Positions 52,493-64,000 of a DNA stretch of 64,000 nt are shown here, piece by piece. The stretch comes from Haematococcus lacustris (taxonomy: Eukaryota > Chlorophyta > Chlorophyceae > Chlamydomonadales > Haematococcaceae): assembly GCA_030144725.1 (NCBI GenBank), contig JASKMD010000006.1, positions 2,839,433 to 2,903,432 on the forward strand. The letters run 5' to 3'. A program made the position numbers and the translations under genes. Under the pieces are notes generated by a model that searched no databases, was not told where the DNA came from, and saw only the letters and a list, made by a program, of their open reading frames with translations. Within the stretch, counting starts at the first letter, position 1, and the number at the start of each line of letters is the position of its first letter.

Positions 52493-53009
52493 GTTCCCCG
52501 AAGTGCCGGCAGCCCAGCTGACATTGCTACCGCCATGAACTCCATGACCTCTGGCCTGAGGGCAGTGAGGGACAGCCTGGGCGCAGCAGCCTTCAGGGAG
52601 CAGCTGTGGGGCACCACTGGCTTTGTGCCTCCTACCCAGCCGCCTCCACCAACACCTCCCAGCCCATCACCACCACTGGCAGGTGGGACAGTGTGGATTA
52701 AGCAAGGAGCACACACCCTACATGCGGAGTGGCCAGTGAGATGCTGGGACGATGGGTCAGGCCCTCATGCCTTGGATTTGCATCTTTGCTGCAGGTTGAC
52801 CAGCACTGAGCTCATCCCTGCTGGCCACCGTCATTGCCGTGCCAGTTGGATTGTGCCTTGCGGTGATGGTGCTGCTGGCCGTCATCATCACCCACCTGAG
52901 ACGCAATGCCAAGCTGCAGCGCTCACTGCTGGGCCATGTGCTGCCGCCTGCTGCTGGCGACAAGGCCACCCTGGTCATCACGGATGTGCAGGGCTCCAGC
53001 AAGCTCTGG
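52493..53009 (+). pseudogene. Class III cyclase fragment: extracellular tail, transmembrane helix and start of catalytic domain
   Basis: Two exons fit: 52493-52682 (VPRSAGSPADIATAMNSM... FREQLWGTTG, then a Pro-rich tail) and 52804-53009, joined in phase 1. The second starts with a membrane helix (SLLATVIAVPVGLCLAVMVL then LAVIITHLRRN) and runs to LLGHVLPPAAGDKATLVITD and VQGSSKLW, the first strand of the cyclase domain with the metal-binding Asp. A GT donor follows, but no further catalytic exon was found before the converging exportin-T gene 350 bp away. It is a 3'-truncated duplicate of a receptor-type cyclase, or part of a rearranged gene. Confidence 0.75.
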
Positions 53010-53285
53010 GTGAGGCCCAGTGCCAGGGCAGCATGGGTGTGCCAGCTGAGTCTGCCTTGTTTGCAGTGAGCCAGTTTGGTGCTAGCCTGCCCCTGAACCC
53101 AGCTGGTGTGTGACTGCACCAATGCAGGAGACGCTGCCTGCAGGGGTGATGGAGTGCCATACAGTCTCACCCCAGTGTAGAGATCGCATGGTTCTGGCTA
53201 GACTCGCTAGACTAGCTCCCGGATCATACATTCACTGGTCCACAGTGTGCATCAAAAATGGACGCCCCTCACTGACTCAGCCCGC

Positions 53286-53312
53286 TGTCACTGTCACTGT
53301 CACTGTACCCTG
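53286..53312. repeat. (TGTCAC)n short tandem repeat
   Basis: Four copies of a 6-bp CTGTCA/TGTCAC unit lie in the 3' flank of exportin-T. Confidence 0.7.
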
Positions 53313-53363
53313 ACACAGCCTTAGTCACGGCTCGATGTGACCATTTAGCCACAGCAGCACGTG

Positions 53364-56300
53364 TCACTTTGCAGCCTGTCCGGCTTGCTGGAGTATGCTC
53401 CGTAAGCAGTCTCGGATGTCCTTCACCTCCAGGCTCCGCACTGCGTACACCAGCTGCTGCACTAGCGCCGTCGGGAGCCCCGCCGCCGGGGCCACAACGT
53501 TCAAAAGGTGCATCGCAAAGTCGTCGCCGCATTTGTCGTTAACCAACTTCAATGCACCAGCCAAGTCCTGTGAGCATGGCAGTGCACCGCCAACCTCCCA
53601 CAGGCCTCACTTGCTTGTGCACACCATGAGTTTATCCGCAAGTGGGCAGCCGAGAAAAGCGATGCACGCAGTGCCCCACCCCCGCACTGCCCAGAACAGT
53701 CCCAGGATCCCTGCCTCGTTTAGAAATACTATTAACCAACACGAAAGCACCACAGAAGCACTCAGGTTACTGCAGGTGGAGCACCCTTACACCCTACACC
53801 ACCAACTGAGCTTAGGTGCCCTGCCACCCACCCATCTATGTGGTTGCACATGAGGCAGTGCTGTAATAAAGGGCCCAGTGGGAGCCTAAGCTGGGGATGG
53901 CTGTGAGCACAGCACACTACGGAGGAGACGGCCCGCCCAGCCTATCACAGTGGGTCTCCCTTTGCGAGTAGCACCCCACCTTTGCACCACGCTAGGCTCA
54001 CCCCTCAGCCCCCTCCCGCCTGCGACCCTCACCCTGGCAGCCTACTATGGGTCACCCCTGCCAGCCGCAGTATGGTCACTCATCACCAGTGGCACGCCGC
54101 CTTCACACCATGTCAAGCTCACACCATGTCAGGCCACTCGCAGACCACCCTGCAAGCCTCTGGGTGGGCTCTCACCTGTAGGAGGGCCAGGGTGGCAGCG
54201 TCGCGGGGGTCCAGGGGGGGCTGCCCACGCAGCAGGCCCAGCACACAGGCCTCACCCCCCAGGTGCTCCATAGCGTAGCGCTTGAACCCCGGGATGGCCT
54301 GGCAGTGCAAGAGGTCAGGCCGGGGTTGGTTGGCTCAGGTCAGATCGGGACAGGTGAGGTCAGGCTTGGTCAGATCAGCTTGAGTTGAGTCACTTTTTGC
54401 CAGGCATTGTGACATGGCATCGTGAAGTGGATGCTATGGTGGTGGTGGTGGTCAGGCTCTTCGTTGTCTCTTCTAAGAGCACAGGTCTCTCAGCATGCAC
54501 TGCTCAGTGGGTACCTCCCTTTCCCCATCCATCCCAGCCCCTGGCCCCTGACCTGCCCCTCACCCCTGCCTCAACGCACCTCCACATTCCCACTGCTGCA
54601 CCACTCATTGATCAGGCGGCAGTACACCTGCAGGACACATGGGACTCGTGGTGTGGAACCGTATAGTGCCACGCTGCCAGTGTATGCAGTGATGGGATGC
54701 TCCGACCCCTACAGGTTTCGTCACCACATGACCAGAGTGTGCTGGTTTAAACTGCTGCAGCATACAGTCACCCAGGCCCCCTGAACCCCCTTGGTAGTGA
54801 ACAAGTGCTGGTCCTAGTCTGCTACCCCTGGGCTAACCTGGCCTGGCCTGGTCTCACGTGTTCAGGCTCCACGCCCACCTGACAACAGTTGTTGTGGTGG
54901 TGTCCATTGTGCCCCACCATCAGCCACCCTGCTCCACCTAGCAGAGGCAGGGGGGCACCAACCCCTCCCCCCTCATTGTCCCAACCACCTTCCCCTCCTC
55001 CCATCCTCCACCGCCCACACCTCAGCACTGCCACCCCACCCACCCCACCTGCGCCCACCCCACCTGCACACACATGCGGCGCTGAGCAGGCTCCCAGTGC
55101 GTTGCAGCGCCCCGGGTCAGCGCTTCCATCACCGGCTCCAGCACCGCAGCCGACCCGCCCCGCAGCAGCGCTCCGCTGAGCCCGCTGTGGGCCAGTGCAT
55201 GCAGCAGGCCATAGTAGCAGCGCTGAAGCTCAGCTCGCTCCCGCACCTCCTCCAAGCAGGCTGGATTCAGCAAGCGAGGGCAGGGGTGCAGGAATAGGTG
55301 CACGAGAGAATGGGGAATGGACACTAACAGCTGAAAGTTCAGGGCAGGAAGTGGTGCTGTAGATGAGAGCCATGCTAACCTTCCCTCCTAGTCATTCTCC
55401 CTTTTCCCATCCTCCTCCTCCTCCTCCTCCTCCTTCCCACATTGCTAGGACCCCCCTTCATCTCCCATCTTCCTTCCTTTTGCTGTCCTGTTCCTTTCCT
55501 TCCAATCTGCCCTCCCCCTTCCTTCTCACCCCTTTCAGGTCATACCTGACACACTGACGCCCAGCAATGGCCCAGCCACCTGGCCCGCTGCCGCGCCTTG
55601 CACCTGGGCCTGCGGAGGGCCAGGCGGCTGCAGGGTAGCGCCCGGGGAGCCAGCTGAGGGGGCACCCATGTGGCCACTCCAGTCCCAGCTGCTGTCCAGC
55701 AAACCATGCACCCGGGCCACCAGCACGGGCAGGAGGCCCTCCATCAGAGGTGACAGGGCCTCTTTGAACCTGAACAGCATGCCAAGGGGAAGTGGGGGTA
55801 GGGGAGGAGGCTGGGGAGGGGGAATGAGGGAGGGAGAAGGGGGCAGAGGGGTGGAGGGCTAGGGCCACGGCGAGGGGCAGGGGTGGGCAAGGGCAGGAGG
55901 GAGGGGCTGGGGGAGGGCAGTGGAGGTTTAGAGGAAGTCTGCCCACCCATACCTGACAACCAGCTGGTTAGTGAGCTGCAGCACCTCCACCAGCTGACCT
56001 GCCTCCTGCGCTCCAGGCCCCGCCAGAAGCACCTCCAGCGTGGCGGGCAAGTAGGGCAGCAGCAGCGCCTGCGCATACACACCAGTTTTTTTTTTCCAAA
56101 ACAGCCAAGCTGATGCTCGTAACGAAGGGTCCAGGACCATCACATGGCTGAATACGCAGTTGGTCCCGACTGGTAACGAAAAACAAGTATCGCAGCATTT
56201 TCTTAGGCCAAAAGATGTTTTTATATATTTTTAATACATAAAAAGACATTTTCGGTTACGAAGCAGCCGAGGCCAGCCAACGCAAGGGTCCGTTTGGTAA

Positions 56301-59300
56301 CGAAATCCAGGCCAAAAAAACGAGTTTTTGGTTCCAATCGTTACGTATTACGCAAAAAAAAACACTGATACACACACTCTCACCGCCACTCACTTACACC
56401 ACCCCACCCACCCCTAGCCCTCACCATTTCACAAGCACCCCACACCTACTTTCCCGCCCTCCCCTCCCGCAGTGGGCCTCGACTGGCTTAACCTCAATGC
56501 CACCAGCCCTGACCCTAGCTTTACACTGAGCTCCACCCCACTGCTGACCTAACAGCGCCTCCCCACTAGCCTGGCAGCGCCTGTGCGAACCTGATGACTC
56601 ACCCCAACCCCCAATTACCAGGACCCAGCCAGGCAGGCCGCCCCCAGGGTTCCCCCAGCTGACCTGCAGGCCCTCCACCAGGCGGTGCACGCAGGCGATG
56701 AAGCGGGCGCGCAGCAGGCGGTGGCTGGGGAACTCCCTGGGCACTGCCAGCGCCACCTCAAGCACCTGGGCGAACAGTCGCCCTGTGGGTGGTGGCAGGC
56801 GGCAAGGGAAGCCCACTGGGCTGGGCTGGGCTGGGCTGGGCTGGGCTGGGCTGGGCTGGGCTGGGCTGGGCTGGGCTGGGCTGGGCAGGGCAGGGCAGGG
56901 CAGGGCAGGGCAGGGCAGGGCAGGGCAGGGCAGGGCAGGGCAGGGCAGGGCAGGGCAGGGCAGGGCAGGGCAGGGCAGGGCAGGGCAGGGCAGGGCAGGG
57001 CAGGGCAGGGCAGGGCAGGGCAGGGCAGGGCAGGGCAGGGCAGGGCAGGGCAGGGCAGGGCAGGGCAGGGCAGGGCAGGGCAGGGCAGGGCAGGGCAGGG
57101 CAGGGTGACCAGCCATCTGGCAGGTGGTTGTATGTGCCAGGCCGTGCAATTGTTGCAGTCTCACCAATGTCCGGGCGCTGCCGTGTTGCCAGGTCCGTCT
57201 TGAAGCCCTTGTTGAGGCGCACCACAGCCTCTAGGGCCTGGATGATGAGGGCGGGTGAGGCAGGGCCAGGGCGGCCCCCTCGGCTGGCCAGATTGGATTC
57301 AATCTGCAAGCTCAGTGGCATGGGGTACACAGTCTCTCACACCTGTCTCTCACTTCTCGAGTGACAACACTCACCCACATTGCCTCACTGAGAGGTTGCT
57401 GTGGGGGTCATCGGGTTGTACCATGTGGGCTGTAGGTTCTGTGGACGTTACCAGAGTTGGTGGGGCAGAGTGTGTGTGGGGGGTGTGGGTCAGGGTGAGG
57501 TTGAGAGGGTCAGGGTGCAGGAGGGGGCAGTGTGGGTTGAGGAAAGGTAAGTAAGGACCGACCAAGCCACTGTTGGCACCAGATGCTCACTGCCAGTGGC
57601 TGCAGCAACACCTCCATCGCCCCTTAGCATCCCACCATCCCCTTCCCCTCCAGCCTCTGCCCCATCCGCCACTTTTGCAGCCCCACCCCTCCCCACCTGT
57701 GCCACCAGCGGCTGCAGCAGCGTGGTGAGCGCGGCCAGCTGCTCTGTCGCCCCCACCTCCTCCTGCCCCAGCAGCAGGCCCACTGCCTCAAACACATACA
57801 GCCTGTCATCTACCACGGCCAGCAGCGGGGCGCCGGCCTTGGAGGCTGAGTCACGGCCAGCCTGCACGCAGCACACCAGGCTGGGTCAGCTGGTAGTTCA
57901 GCAGGCATGAGGGTCAGCAGGAATGAGGGAAGGCAATGAGTGCAAGGTGGCGAGGCATGCCACAGGTATGTGTACAATCTTGCACCACATTTTGCATTCC
58001 ATGCCATGATGCAGCAGGTCTGATCTTCCTGCTGCTGCTAAGCCCGTCACACAGTCGACAAACTATGACTCAGCAGCTTGGATCTTCATGCAGTGAGTTT
58101 TCATCGATGCACCAAGTCAAAGTCAGGCCCCTCATAGCCAGGTGGCAGCTGCTTGCCCTTGCCTGTCTATGCATTGGCCAAGCAGCATGGAGGCTGATGG
58201 TGTAACTGGTGTGACCAACGCTACATATGCAAACACTGGGAGTCATGAGGTGTGCGCACCTAGCATCAGGTGAGATCCAGTGTGACCAGAGTCACACTAG
58301 GCAACCCAGGCATCAGGGTGAGTATCTCAAGAGCTAGGTAAGGGTTCAGGGCATAGAGCTGCGGCTGTGTTGAGGCTGGGTGAAGGGTTTGGGGCCAGGG
58401 GTGGCAGGCAGGGCTAGACAGGGCCTCACCCACCTGACCGCTGCCTGCGTCTGGCAGGGGGTGCGTGGCGATGTGTGCGAGGTGTGGGTGCAGGCTGGGC
58501 AGCAGGGCTCCTAGGTGGGGGCGCAGTCCGCTGCGCAGCTGCTTGCTGATGCGGCAGAATAGGTAGCAGGCCCGAGTGGACACATCCTGCACGAGCCCAG
58601 GGGCAGCAGCAGCAGTGGCGGCAGCAGAAAGTGCTGTTGAAGATCTGCAGCCAGCCTGGAGCCTGAGGTAGGAATTGAACCTTGGGTCTCGGTGCATCAA
58701 TGCATTCCGCACGCTGCTCCCACCCTGTGCTGTGGCTTTTGCTTCTGCTGCTGCCATTGACGATGATGCATGCTGCTGCTGCCCCACTGCCGCTGCTGCC
58801 GCTGCTGCCCCTGCTGCTGCTGCTGCTGCTGCAGCACTACTAGACTAGACTCCCAGCCAAGACATCCGGTGTTGAACTTAGGCACTTCTGACAGTGTATG
58901 ACCATTTCTGCACTACCACCCCCTCAGCACACCCAGTGTTGGTGTTGGCTAGACCCACCCTGTGCTGGTAGCCAAGACAGGCAACCCGCAACATCCAGTG
59001 CTGGCTGGACCCCACTCACCTCACTCGGGTGCCCCATGCCCCGACCGTCCACGTACAGGGGCACGACCTGCTGCTGCAGCCCAGGCTGCTGCTGCAGCAG
59101 GCGTGTGAAGCGCACAAAGATCTCCATCACAGCCAGGGCAACCAGGCGGTGCTCAGCCCAAGGCAAGGGGCCAATGACCCCCTGGCCAGCCTGCCCCGCC
59201 TGCAGTCCTTGGGCCTTCACCTGAACCACTTCACCATTTGTCTCCATCACCCCCTCCCCCCTGCCCGCACCATCACTGCTGGGCTGACCCTGGGCGGAGG

Positions 59301-62300
59301 GGGTAGCTGCTGTCACTGCCATGTGAAGCCTGCTCCCCATGTCAGGGGAGGTGGAGATGCTGGGGAAGGTCGAGGGTGGCGAGCCCGCGCCCTGACCCTG
59401 GACCAGGTGGCCGTTGCCAGAGGCGGCGGAGGAAGTGCTGCAGGAGGCGGCCAGGGCTGCGACCAGGGCAGCCAGGCCGCCAGTGCCGGGCTTCAGGGCC
59501 TCTTCTGGCGCTACCTCACCCAGCTCGTACAACAGGGCCAGAGCCACCTCCACATCCTGGCACCGGGAGCGGCCATGGTTCACCACACCACAGCAGCTGT
59601 GTGACCACGGTGGTACGTGTGCAGGGGTGAGTGGGTGTGGTGGGTCAGAGGGAGGAAGGGGAGTGGCAGACACAGGGGTGGAGAAAGGGCTGGGGCACTT
59701 GCTCCCTGCTGGGCTTTGCCCTAGTCACTCTCACTGATGGGTGCCCCACCCCACCCCATCCTTACTCATACCACCCTACCCTCTCACCCTCCTGCTTTCC
59801 CACCTGCCATCGGCTGGAGTCGCTGCCCTGCCCCTGCCCTTGCTGTGCCGAGGGCGGGGAAGGGTCCGAGGCGATGACGGCCTGCAGCAGCCCGGCTACA
59901 AAGGCCAGCACCTCAGGGAACACGACCTTGGCCAGGTTCTTGAACAGCACCCACAGCTCCTTGCGCTTCTCCTCCACCTGGCAGTCACACAGGAGGCGGG
60001 CCACTCTTGATGCAATCACCACAGCAGAGCCTGGCACTTACTGGGAGGCAGCAGGCAAGCTTGGCAGCAGCGGGGAAGGCTGCAGCAAGAGCAGCAGCAG
60101 GCCTCTAGCCAAGGGACAACGCGCCGGGCCTGGCCAGCCAAATGTGAGTGCTTTGGCTGTGCTTGGGGTGAATGATGTTTGGGAGAGTAGGGCAGGCAGA
60201 GCTGGCAGGGAGCAGGTGAGGCCTCTGGCCTATTGCCCTGCCTGTCTTGACCTGCCATTCCCACCTTACCCTTGATGGGGTCGAGTCAACATTGGATCAT
60301 CAGCCTTGGATTGTGATCAAGTGATCGTGATTGTAAAGTCAGCCAATCAGGGAATCGTGATCATGAAGTCAGCTGTAGATCGTGATCAAAGACACATGGC
60401 ACAGAACCTGTGGACTATGGGATGCTAGTCCAGCAGCAAGAGTGTGGCCAAGACAGGAGAGCTCCATCCACTGCCACAGGACGCATGCTAGGCCCTGGGT
60501 GCAGGGGAGCTATGAGGAACCTGATGAACGAGGGACCACATGCCCAGCTCCAGCAATGGGTTCACCACCATTACCTCACAACAAAATACCTAGAACAGGC
60601 CCTGCCACCAATGGCAACCTTCCCTAACCCTCCCCCACCATTGGCAGGCAGCAGGCTACCTTCCTCACCCCTTCCCCTCCCCCTTCCCCTTCCCACCTCT
60701 ATTTGCTCCTCCTTTGCTGCTGCTCCTGGCACAGTCCTTCCTGCAGTCTCCGGCGCTCCCCTTGCTCTGCTCTCTGATGCAGGACTTCCAACCCCACCCC
60801 CTCCCCCTCCCTGTTGTTGCTGGTGGCTCCCCCAGCTGGAGGCAGCAGGCAGTGGGGGCGAGTTGTGGGAGTCCCTAGGGTAGCGGCCGCAGACAGCAAT
60901 GCCCGCCAGGATGGCACGCACGTTGCTGGTATCGCCTGGACTAAGCTCCCCATTCCTACAGCAGGCCAGGTGGGCAGTCGAGCAGGTAGATATGCAGCTG
61001 GGAGATGGGGTAGGCAGAAGGGGTGGCTAGGTACACTATTGATTGGCTGAGATGGCTATTGGGCGGGAGGGCGGGCGGGCAGGCGGGCAGGCGCGCGGGC
61101 GGGCAGACAGGCCATCACGCACCTCTTGTGCAGCAGCTTGAGGCGTGCGGTGTAGGCAGGCATGAAGCTGAGCAGGGGCAGAGCAACGGCGTCCACCTCT
61201 GACCTGAAACCCAGGCCAGGCAACAAGACCGGCAGGTACACAAGCAAGCAAGAATATGGAAGGAAACAGTTTTAGAGACTGTGCATGTTGCCTGTCTATA
61301 TCCATTTGACCACTGGCCTGAGCTATACAACCTCTGCTGGACCCCTGGCCCCTGAACCTTGGCTTGGCACTGCCTGGCCCTTGCCTGACCTGAAGGCAGC
61401 CAGCAGGGCAGGGAATAAGGAGTCCAGCATCTGGCTGGCCTGGTTGGCCACGGAGGTGGCATCCTGCGTGGCCTCAGAGCTGATGGCCAAGCCCGCGGCC
61501 AGCAAGCTGATGACACCTACGATTGATATAGCATTGAAACAAGAAGACAAAGTGGCAGGCAGGCGGCTAGTTGGTTGGTCGGTCAAGTGGGTGAGCACCA
61601 TGTCCTCTGATTAAATCCCTGTTGGGCAAAAAGATCTAGAAGAATCACCAGTCATCCCAAGCAGTGGTCAGCACAAACACAGCAGGACAGAGCAGGTGTG
61701 TATGTGGGTGCGGTTGGGGTGAGCATGGCAGAGGTGGACAGGGCCACTGGCATTGTCCAGTGGCTCAGCAGCTCACCATTCTCCACCTTTTTAAGCGCGT
61801 CAATGATTTCACCAGCCAGGCAGGACAGCAGCGCTGCCAGCTTGAGCAACAGAGCCTGCTGCTCCTCACTGCCCTGCACAAGTGGATGGCACCGGTCAGG
61901 TGGCACAGTCGCTCAAGCCCCACTCAGCTTCCCCTGGCTGCCGTGCAGGTCACGCAGATGAACAGCCGGCAACAGGTGCATGGACCAGCAGACAAAGTAA
62001 CTGCCAAGGAAGGAGCTGAGGGCTCGTGTCACACCATACTGGCCAAGGCCAAGGAGGAAGCACTGCCCTCCCCTTGCCCACTCTAAACAAAGATGTCTTT
62101 GCCATCCCCCACCTTGTTGAAAGCATGTGTGTGACATACATGTTGACAGGTGAATGCCATGTAATGATGATGATGAATGCCCTCGACCCCCACCACCTTG
62201 TCCAACCCCCGTTACCCCCTCCACACAGTGCCAGCACCAAGGCTTATGCCTGAAGGTCCCCTCCTACCATACTACGCACCAGGCAGGACCGGTGGCTTCT

Positions 62301-64000
62301 TCCTTCATGGCTTTGCCCACCCCTCACCTCTGCCCCAGCCCATCCCTTCCTCTATCACCCCCCACCTTGCCACTGGCGCCTCCTCCTCCAGCAAAGCCAG
62401 CTGCCCAAGCTGTGCAGCGGGGCAGGATGGCCATGCTCTGTATAAGGTTCAGCTTCACCGCAGCTTCCATGCGCTTGCTGACAATCTCCGTCAGGCAATC
62501 AGCGGCTGCCCCCCGCAGGGCCAGGCTGGGGGCAGACAGACTATTGCCATCCAGGATTTGCTCCAGCAGGTCCACAAACCTGGAGCAGGCCAGGAGCCAC
62601 AGGCAAGGCAGCTAGTACCAAGTCAGGGTGAAGGCGGCCTGCAGCCCTAACCCTGAGTTGGACCCTGCTGGACAAGACCCTGCTGGCCTGGGCTGCGGCT
62701 GCGCCCTGCTGGCTTGGGCTGGACCCTGCTGGCCTGGGCTGTGCCTGCGCCCTGCTCACTTGTCATTAGCCACCAAGCCGATGTCGATCCAGGCGATGAA
62801 GCGCTGCATGGTGTTCAGCACCAGGGTGGCAAGCCCAGGCGCTCGCTCCGCATACCACTCCACCAGCAAGTACCTGGGTTAGCACAGCTTCCTGTTATGT
62901 ATTTGCCTCTATTGCATGCAAGGTTCATGCAAAGTGTACCGTGGTGTGACATATACACCTTTCCTCACACCTTAAACACTGGCAGCTGATCTGTCAGTCC
63001 AGGACCTGCAACAGATGCACTGGACCCTCCCACGCTGTGATGATGCTAGTGGTGGTGGTGGTCAGGGTGATGATGATAGTGATAGTACAGGGCTGTGGTG
63101 ATGGCTAATGTATCAGTGGGAGTGGTAGGGAGCACCCTCTCATATCAGCTGCATGCAAGCAGACTGTGGTATGGCATACGACCCCTCGCTCATACCAAAG
63201 ATACTGACCTGTGCTCTGCTCTTAATACACTGGACCTCCACAAACTGTAATGACAGTGCTACTGTGTGACATAAATGGAGGCGGTGTTGGTGTTGGTGCA
63301 GGGACATTGACTGTGCAGCTTGCAAGAGCAGCAAGAAGGGCGCCTCCATCTTCCCCTCCCCTTGCACCCACTCACTTCACCCTGCTCATGACTGCACAGT
63401 GTGGGCAAGCTGCAGGGGGTGGGGAGGGGACATGGCCTGCACAGCAGTGCGGGTGGCGCTGGATGCTCACCAGGCACCTGCTACATCAGCAATGGAGTGT
63501 TCCCGCATGGCATCTTTCACATGCATGCTCAGCTTGCTCTCATCCTGAGACCTGTCAAGCAGGCAGGCAGGCATGGAATAAGCAGGCAGGGAGGTAGGCA
63601 GGTACCTTCACAAACGGGTACCATTGCCAAGGCATATCTAGGCTATACAGCAGATAGTGCAATGTATTCCTCCTGCTACTCGACCGCCTGCCCGCCCGTC
63701 CACCCACCCACCCACCCATCCGCCTACCCGCCCGCCCACCCACCCACCCACCCACCCACCCACCCATCTGCCTACCCGCCCGCCCACCCACCCACCTGCC
63801 CAACCGTCCGCCCATCTGCCCGCCTGCCCACCCACCCACCTGCCCGCACGACAGCCCACCCGCCTGCCAGCCTGCTAGTGCCCGGTGGGCACACCTGCTG
63901 CCTCCTGCCTGCCTGCCCTCCTGCCTGCCTGCCTGCCTACCGCACCTGGCCACTTCCAGGCTGACTAGGTCGTCATCTATACTGATGAGGATGCGGCAGA
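53364..64000 (-). CDS. Exportin-T (PAUSED/XPOT), tRNA nuclear export receptor, 5' end beyond the window
   Basis: Twenty exons fit GT-AG and phase: 64000-63946, 63551-63471, 62873-62760, 62579-62366, 61872-61777, 61516-61390, 61203-61123, 60955-60697, 59977-59804, 59556-59020, 58586-58434, 57861-57697, 57303-57165, 56782-56664, 56068-55953, 55769-55546, 55260-55064, 54627-54580, 54298-54176, 53567-53364 (TGA). Family blocks in order include [159 protein letters not shown] and the C-terminal [15 protein letters not shown]. Exportin-T is a HEAT-repeat, Ran-GTP-dependent carrier of mature tRNA. About 1,075 codons are visible, longer than plant PAUSED over this span because of low-complexity inserts in the 60697 and 59020 exons. 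No disabling change was seen. Confidence 0.92.
56083..56367. mobile_element. hAT-type MITE with 8-bp target duplication in an exportin-T intron
   Basis: The 285-bp AT-rich element starts CAGTTTTTTTTTTTCC and its other end, reversed, reads CAGTGTTTTTTTTTGC. Flanking 8-bp direct repeats ATACACAC lie at 56075-56082 and 56368-56375. CAGTG-type ends and an 8-bp duplication are the hallmarks of hAT elements. There is no coding capacity. Internal TAACGAA motifs repeat at least four times in both orientations. It sits 15 bp upstream, in gene sense, of the 3' splice site of the exon at 56068-55953. Confidence 0.88.
56816..57105. repeat. Two-block pentanucleotide array (CTGGG)14 (CAGGG)44 in an exportin-T intron
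   Basis: CTGGG repeats perfectly from 56816 to 56885, then CAGGG from 56886 to 57105, with one clean switch. The array lies in the intron between the exons at 57303-57165 and 56782-56664. Long (CPALP)n frames are artefacts. Confidence 0.96.
58663..58740 (-). other. tRNA-like relic (SINE candidate) in an exportin-T intron
   Basis: On the minus strand GGTTCAATTCC (58681-58671) is an exact pol III B box, and GGGTGGGAGCAGCGTGCGG about 35 nt upstream resembles an acceptor stem and A box. The 5' GGGTGGG can pair loosely with CCTACCT after the T-arm. A degenerate tRNA or a tRNA-derived SINE head is likely; it is not a functional tRNA. Confidence 0.45.
58750..58842. repeat. (CTG)n-rich tract in an exportin-T intron
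   Basis: CTGCTG and CCGCTG runs lie between the two tRNA-like relics. Confidence 0.8.
58869..58925 (-). other. Second tRNA-like relic in the same intron
   Basis: On the minus strand GGTGGTAGTGCAGAAATGG (A-box-like) is followed by CACTGTCAGAAGTG (anticodon-arm-like) and AAGTTCAACACC (near B box). The spacing fits a tRNA, but the stems are imperfect. Confidence 0.35.
60285..60395. repeat. ATCGTGATCA direct repeats in an exportin-T intron
   Basis: Three to four copies of (A/G)TCGTGATCA occur, two of them followed by (T/A)(G/A)AAGTCAGC. Confidence 0.65.
63690..63890. repeat. CCCACC/CCCG low-complexity tract in an exportin-T intron
   Basis: The tract is built from CCCA, CCCG and CCTGC steps. 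Pro/Thr-rich and Gly/Trp-rich frames here are artefacts. Confidence 0.85.

Noticed and set aside
63555..63953. Gly/Trp-rich minus-strand frame and Pro/Thr-rich plus-strand frame
   Set aside because: Both come from the CCCA/CCCG low-complexity intron tract between two exportin-T exons.

Overview
The window is nuclear DNA of a eukaryote, most likely a chlamydomonadalean green alga. The evidence is intron-rich genes with GT-AG introns, UGUAA poly(A) signals at LINE 3' ends, class III nucleotidyl cyclases with the exon pattern of volvocalean algae, a plant-type short UBTD protein, a PAUSED/exportin-T gene, and Copia, chromodomain Ty3/Gypsy, LINE and Fanzor-like sequences. A Haematococcus-like species is my guess, not a demonstrated identity. 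No prokaryotic features (operons, ribosome-binding sites, CRISPR) were seen.

Region 1 (1-8693, minus strand) is a non-LTR retrotransposon with one uninterrupted frame of at least 2,857 codons that runs off the left edge. I translated it codon by codon. It carries a canonical 2A ribosome-skipping motif, two tandem Josephin-like cysteine-protease signatures, an AP-endonuclease-like (EEP) domain, a YADD reverse transcriptase, a C4HC3 PHD finger and a C-terminal segment resembling a PCIF1-like adenine methyltransferase. This is the most unusual object in the window.

Region 2 (8692-14040) is a retroelement graveyard: a Copia RT fragment, a Copia LTR/gag remnant, a perfect 276-copy CCCCG pentanucleotide array, and the 3' half of a chromodomain Gypsy element. 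Region 3 (14041-20544) holds palindromic short-period arrays, a 37-bp dyad satellite present twice inside a segmental duplication (offset 4,417 bp), a CAG/G-rich minisatellite and a G-rich tract, ending at a 500-N gap.

Region 4 (21045-40044) is a head-to-tail array of about 3.19-kb units. Each is a 5'-truncated, decayed LINE 3' end closed by UGUAA plus an A-rich tail. One unit is interrupted by a structurally complete chromodomain Gypsy element (30792-36216) with 300-bp LTRs that look identical and a 5-bp target duplication. A second 500-N gap follows.

Region 5 (40545-64000) is host gene space: the 3' part of a class III cyclase gene (+), two Fanzor-like pseudogene fragments, a four-exon UBTD-type gene (+), a DNA-element candidate with 25-bp inverted repeats, a cyclase fragment (+), and about 20 exons of exportin-T (minus). 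Exportin-T introns contain a hAT-type MITE with an 8-bp target duplication, a pentanucleotide array and tRNA-like relics. The host genes are independent housekeeping or signalling genes and do not form one pathway.
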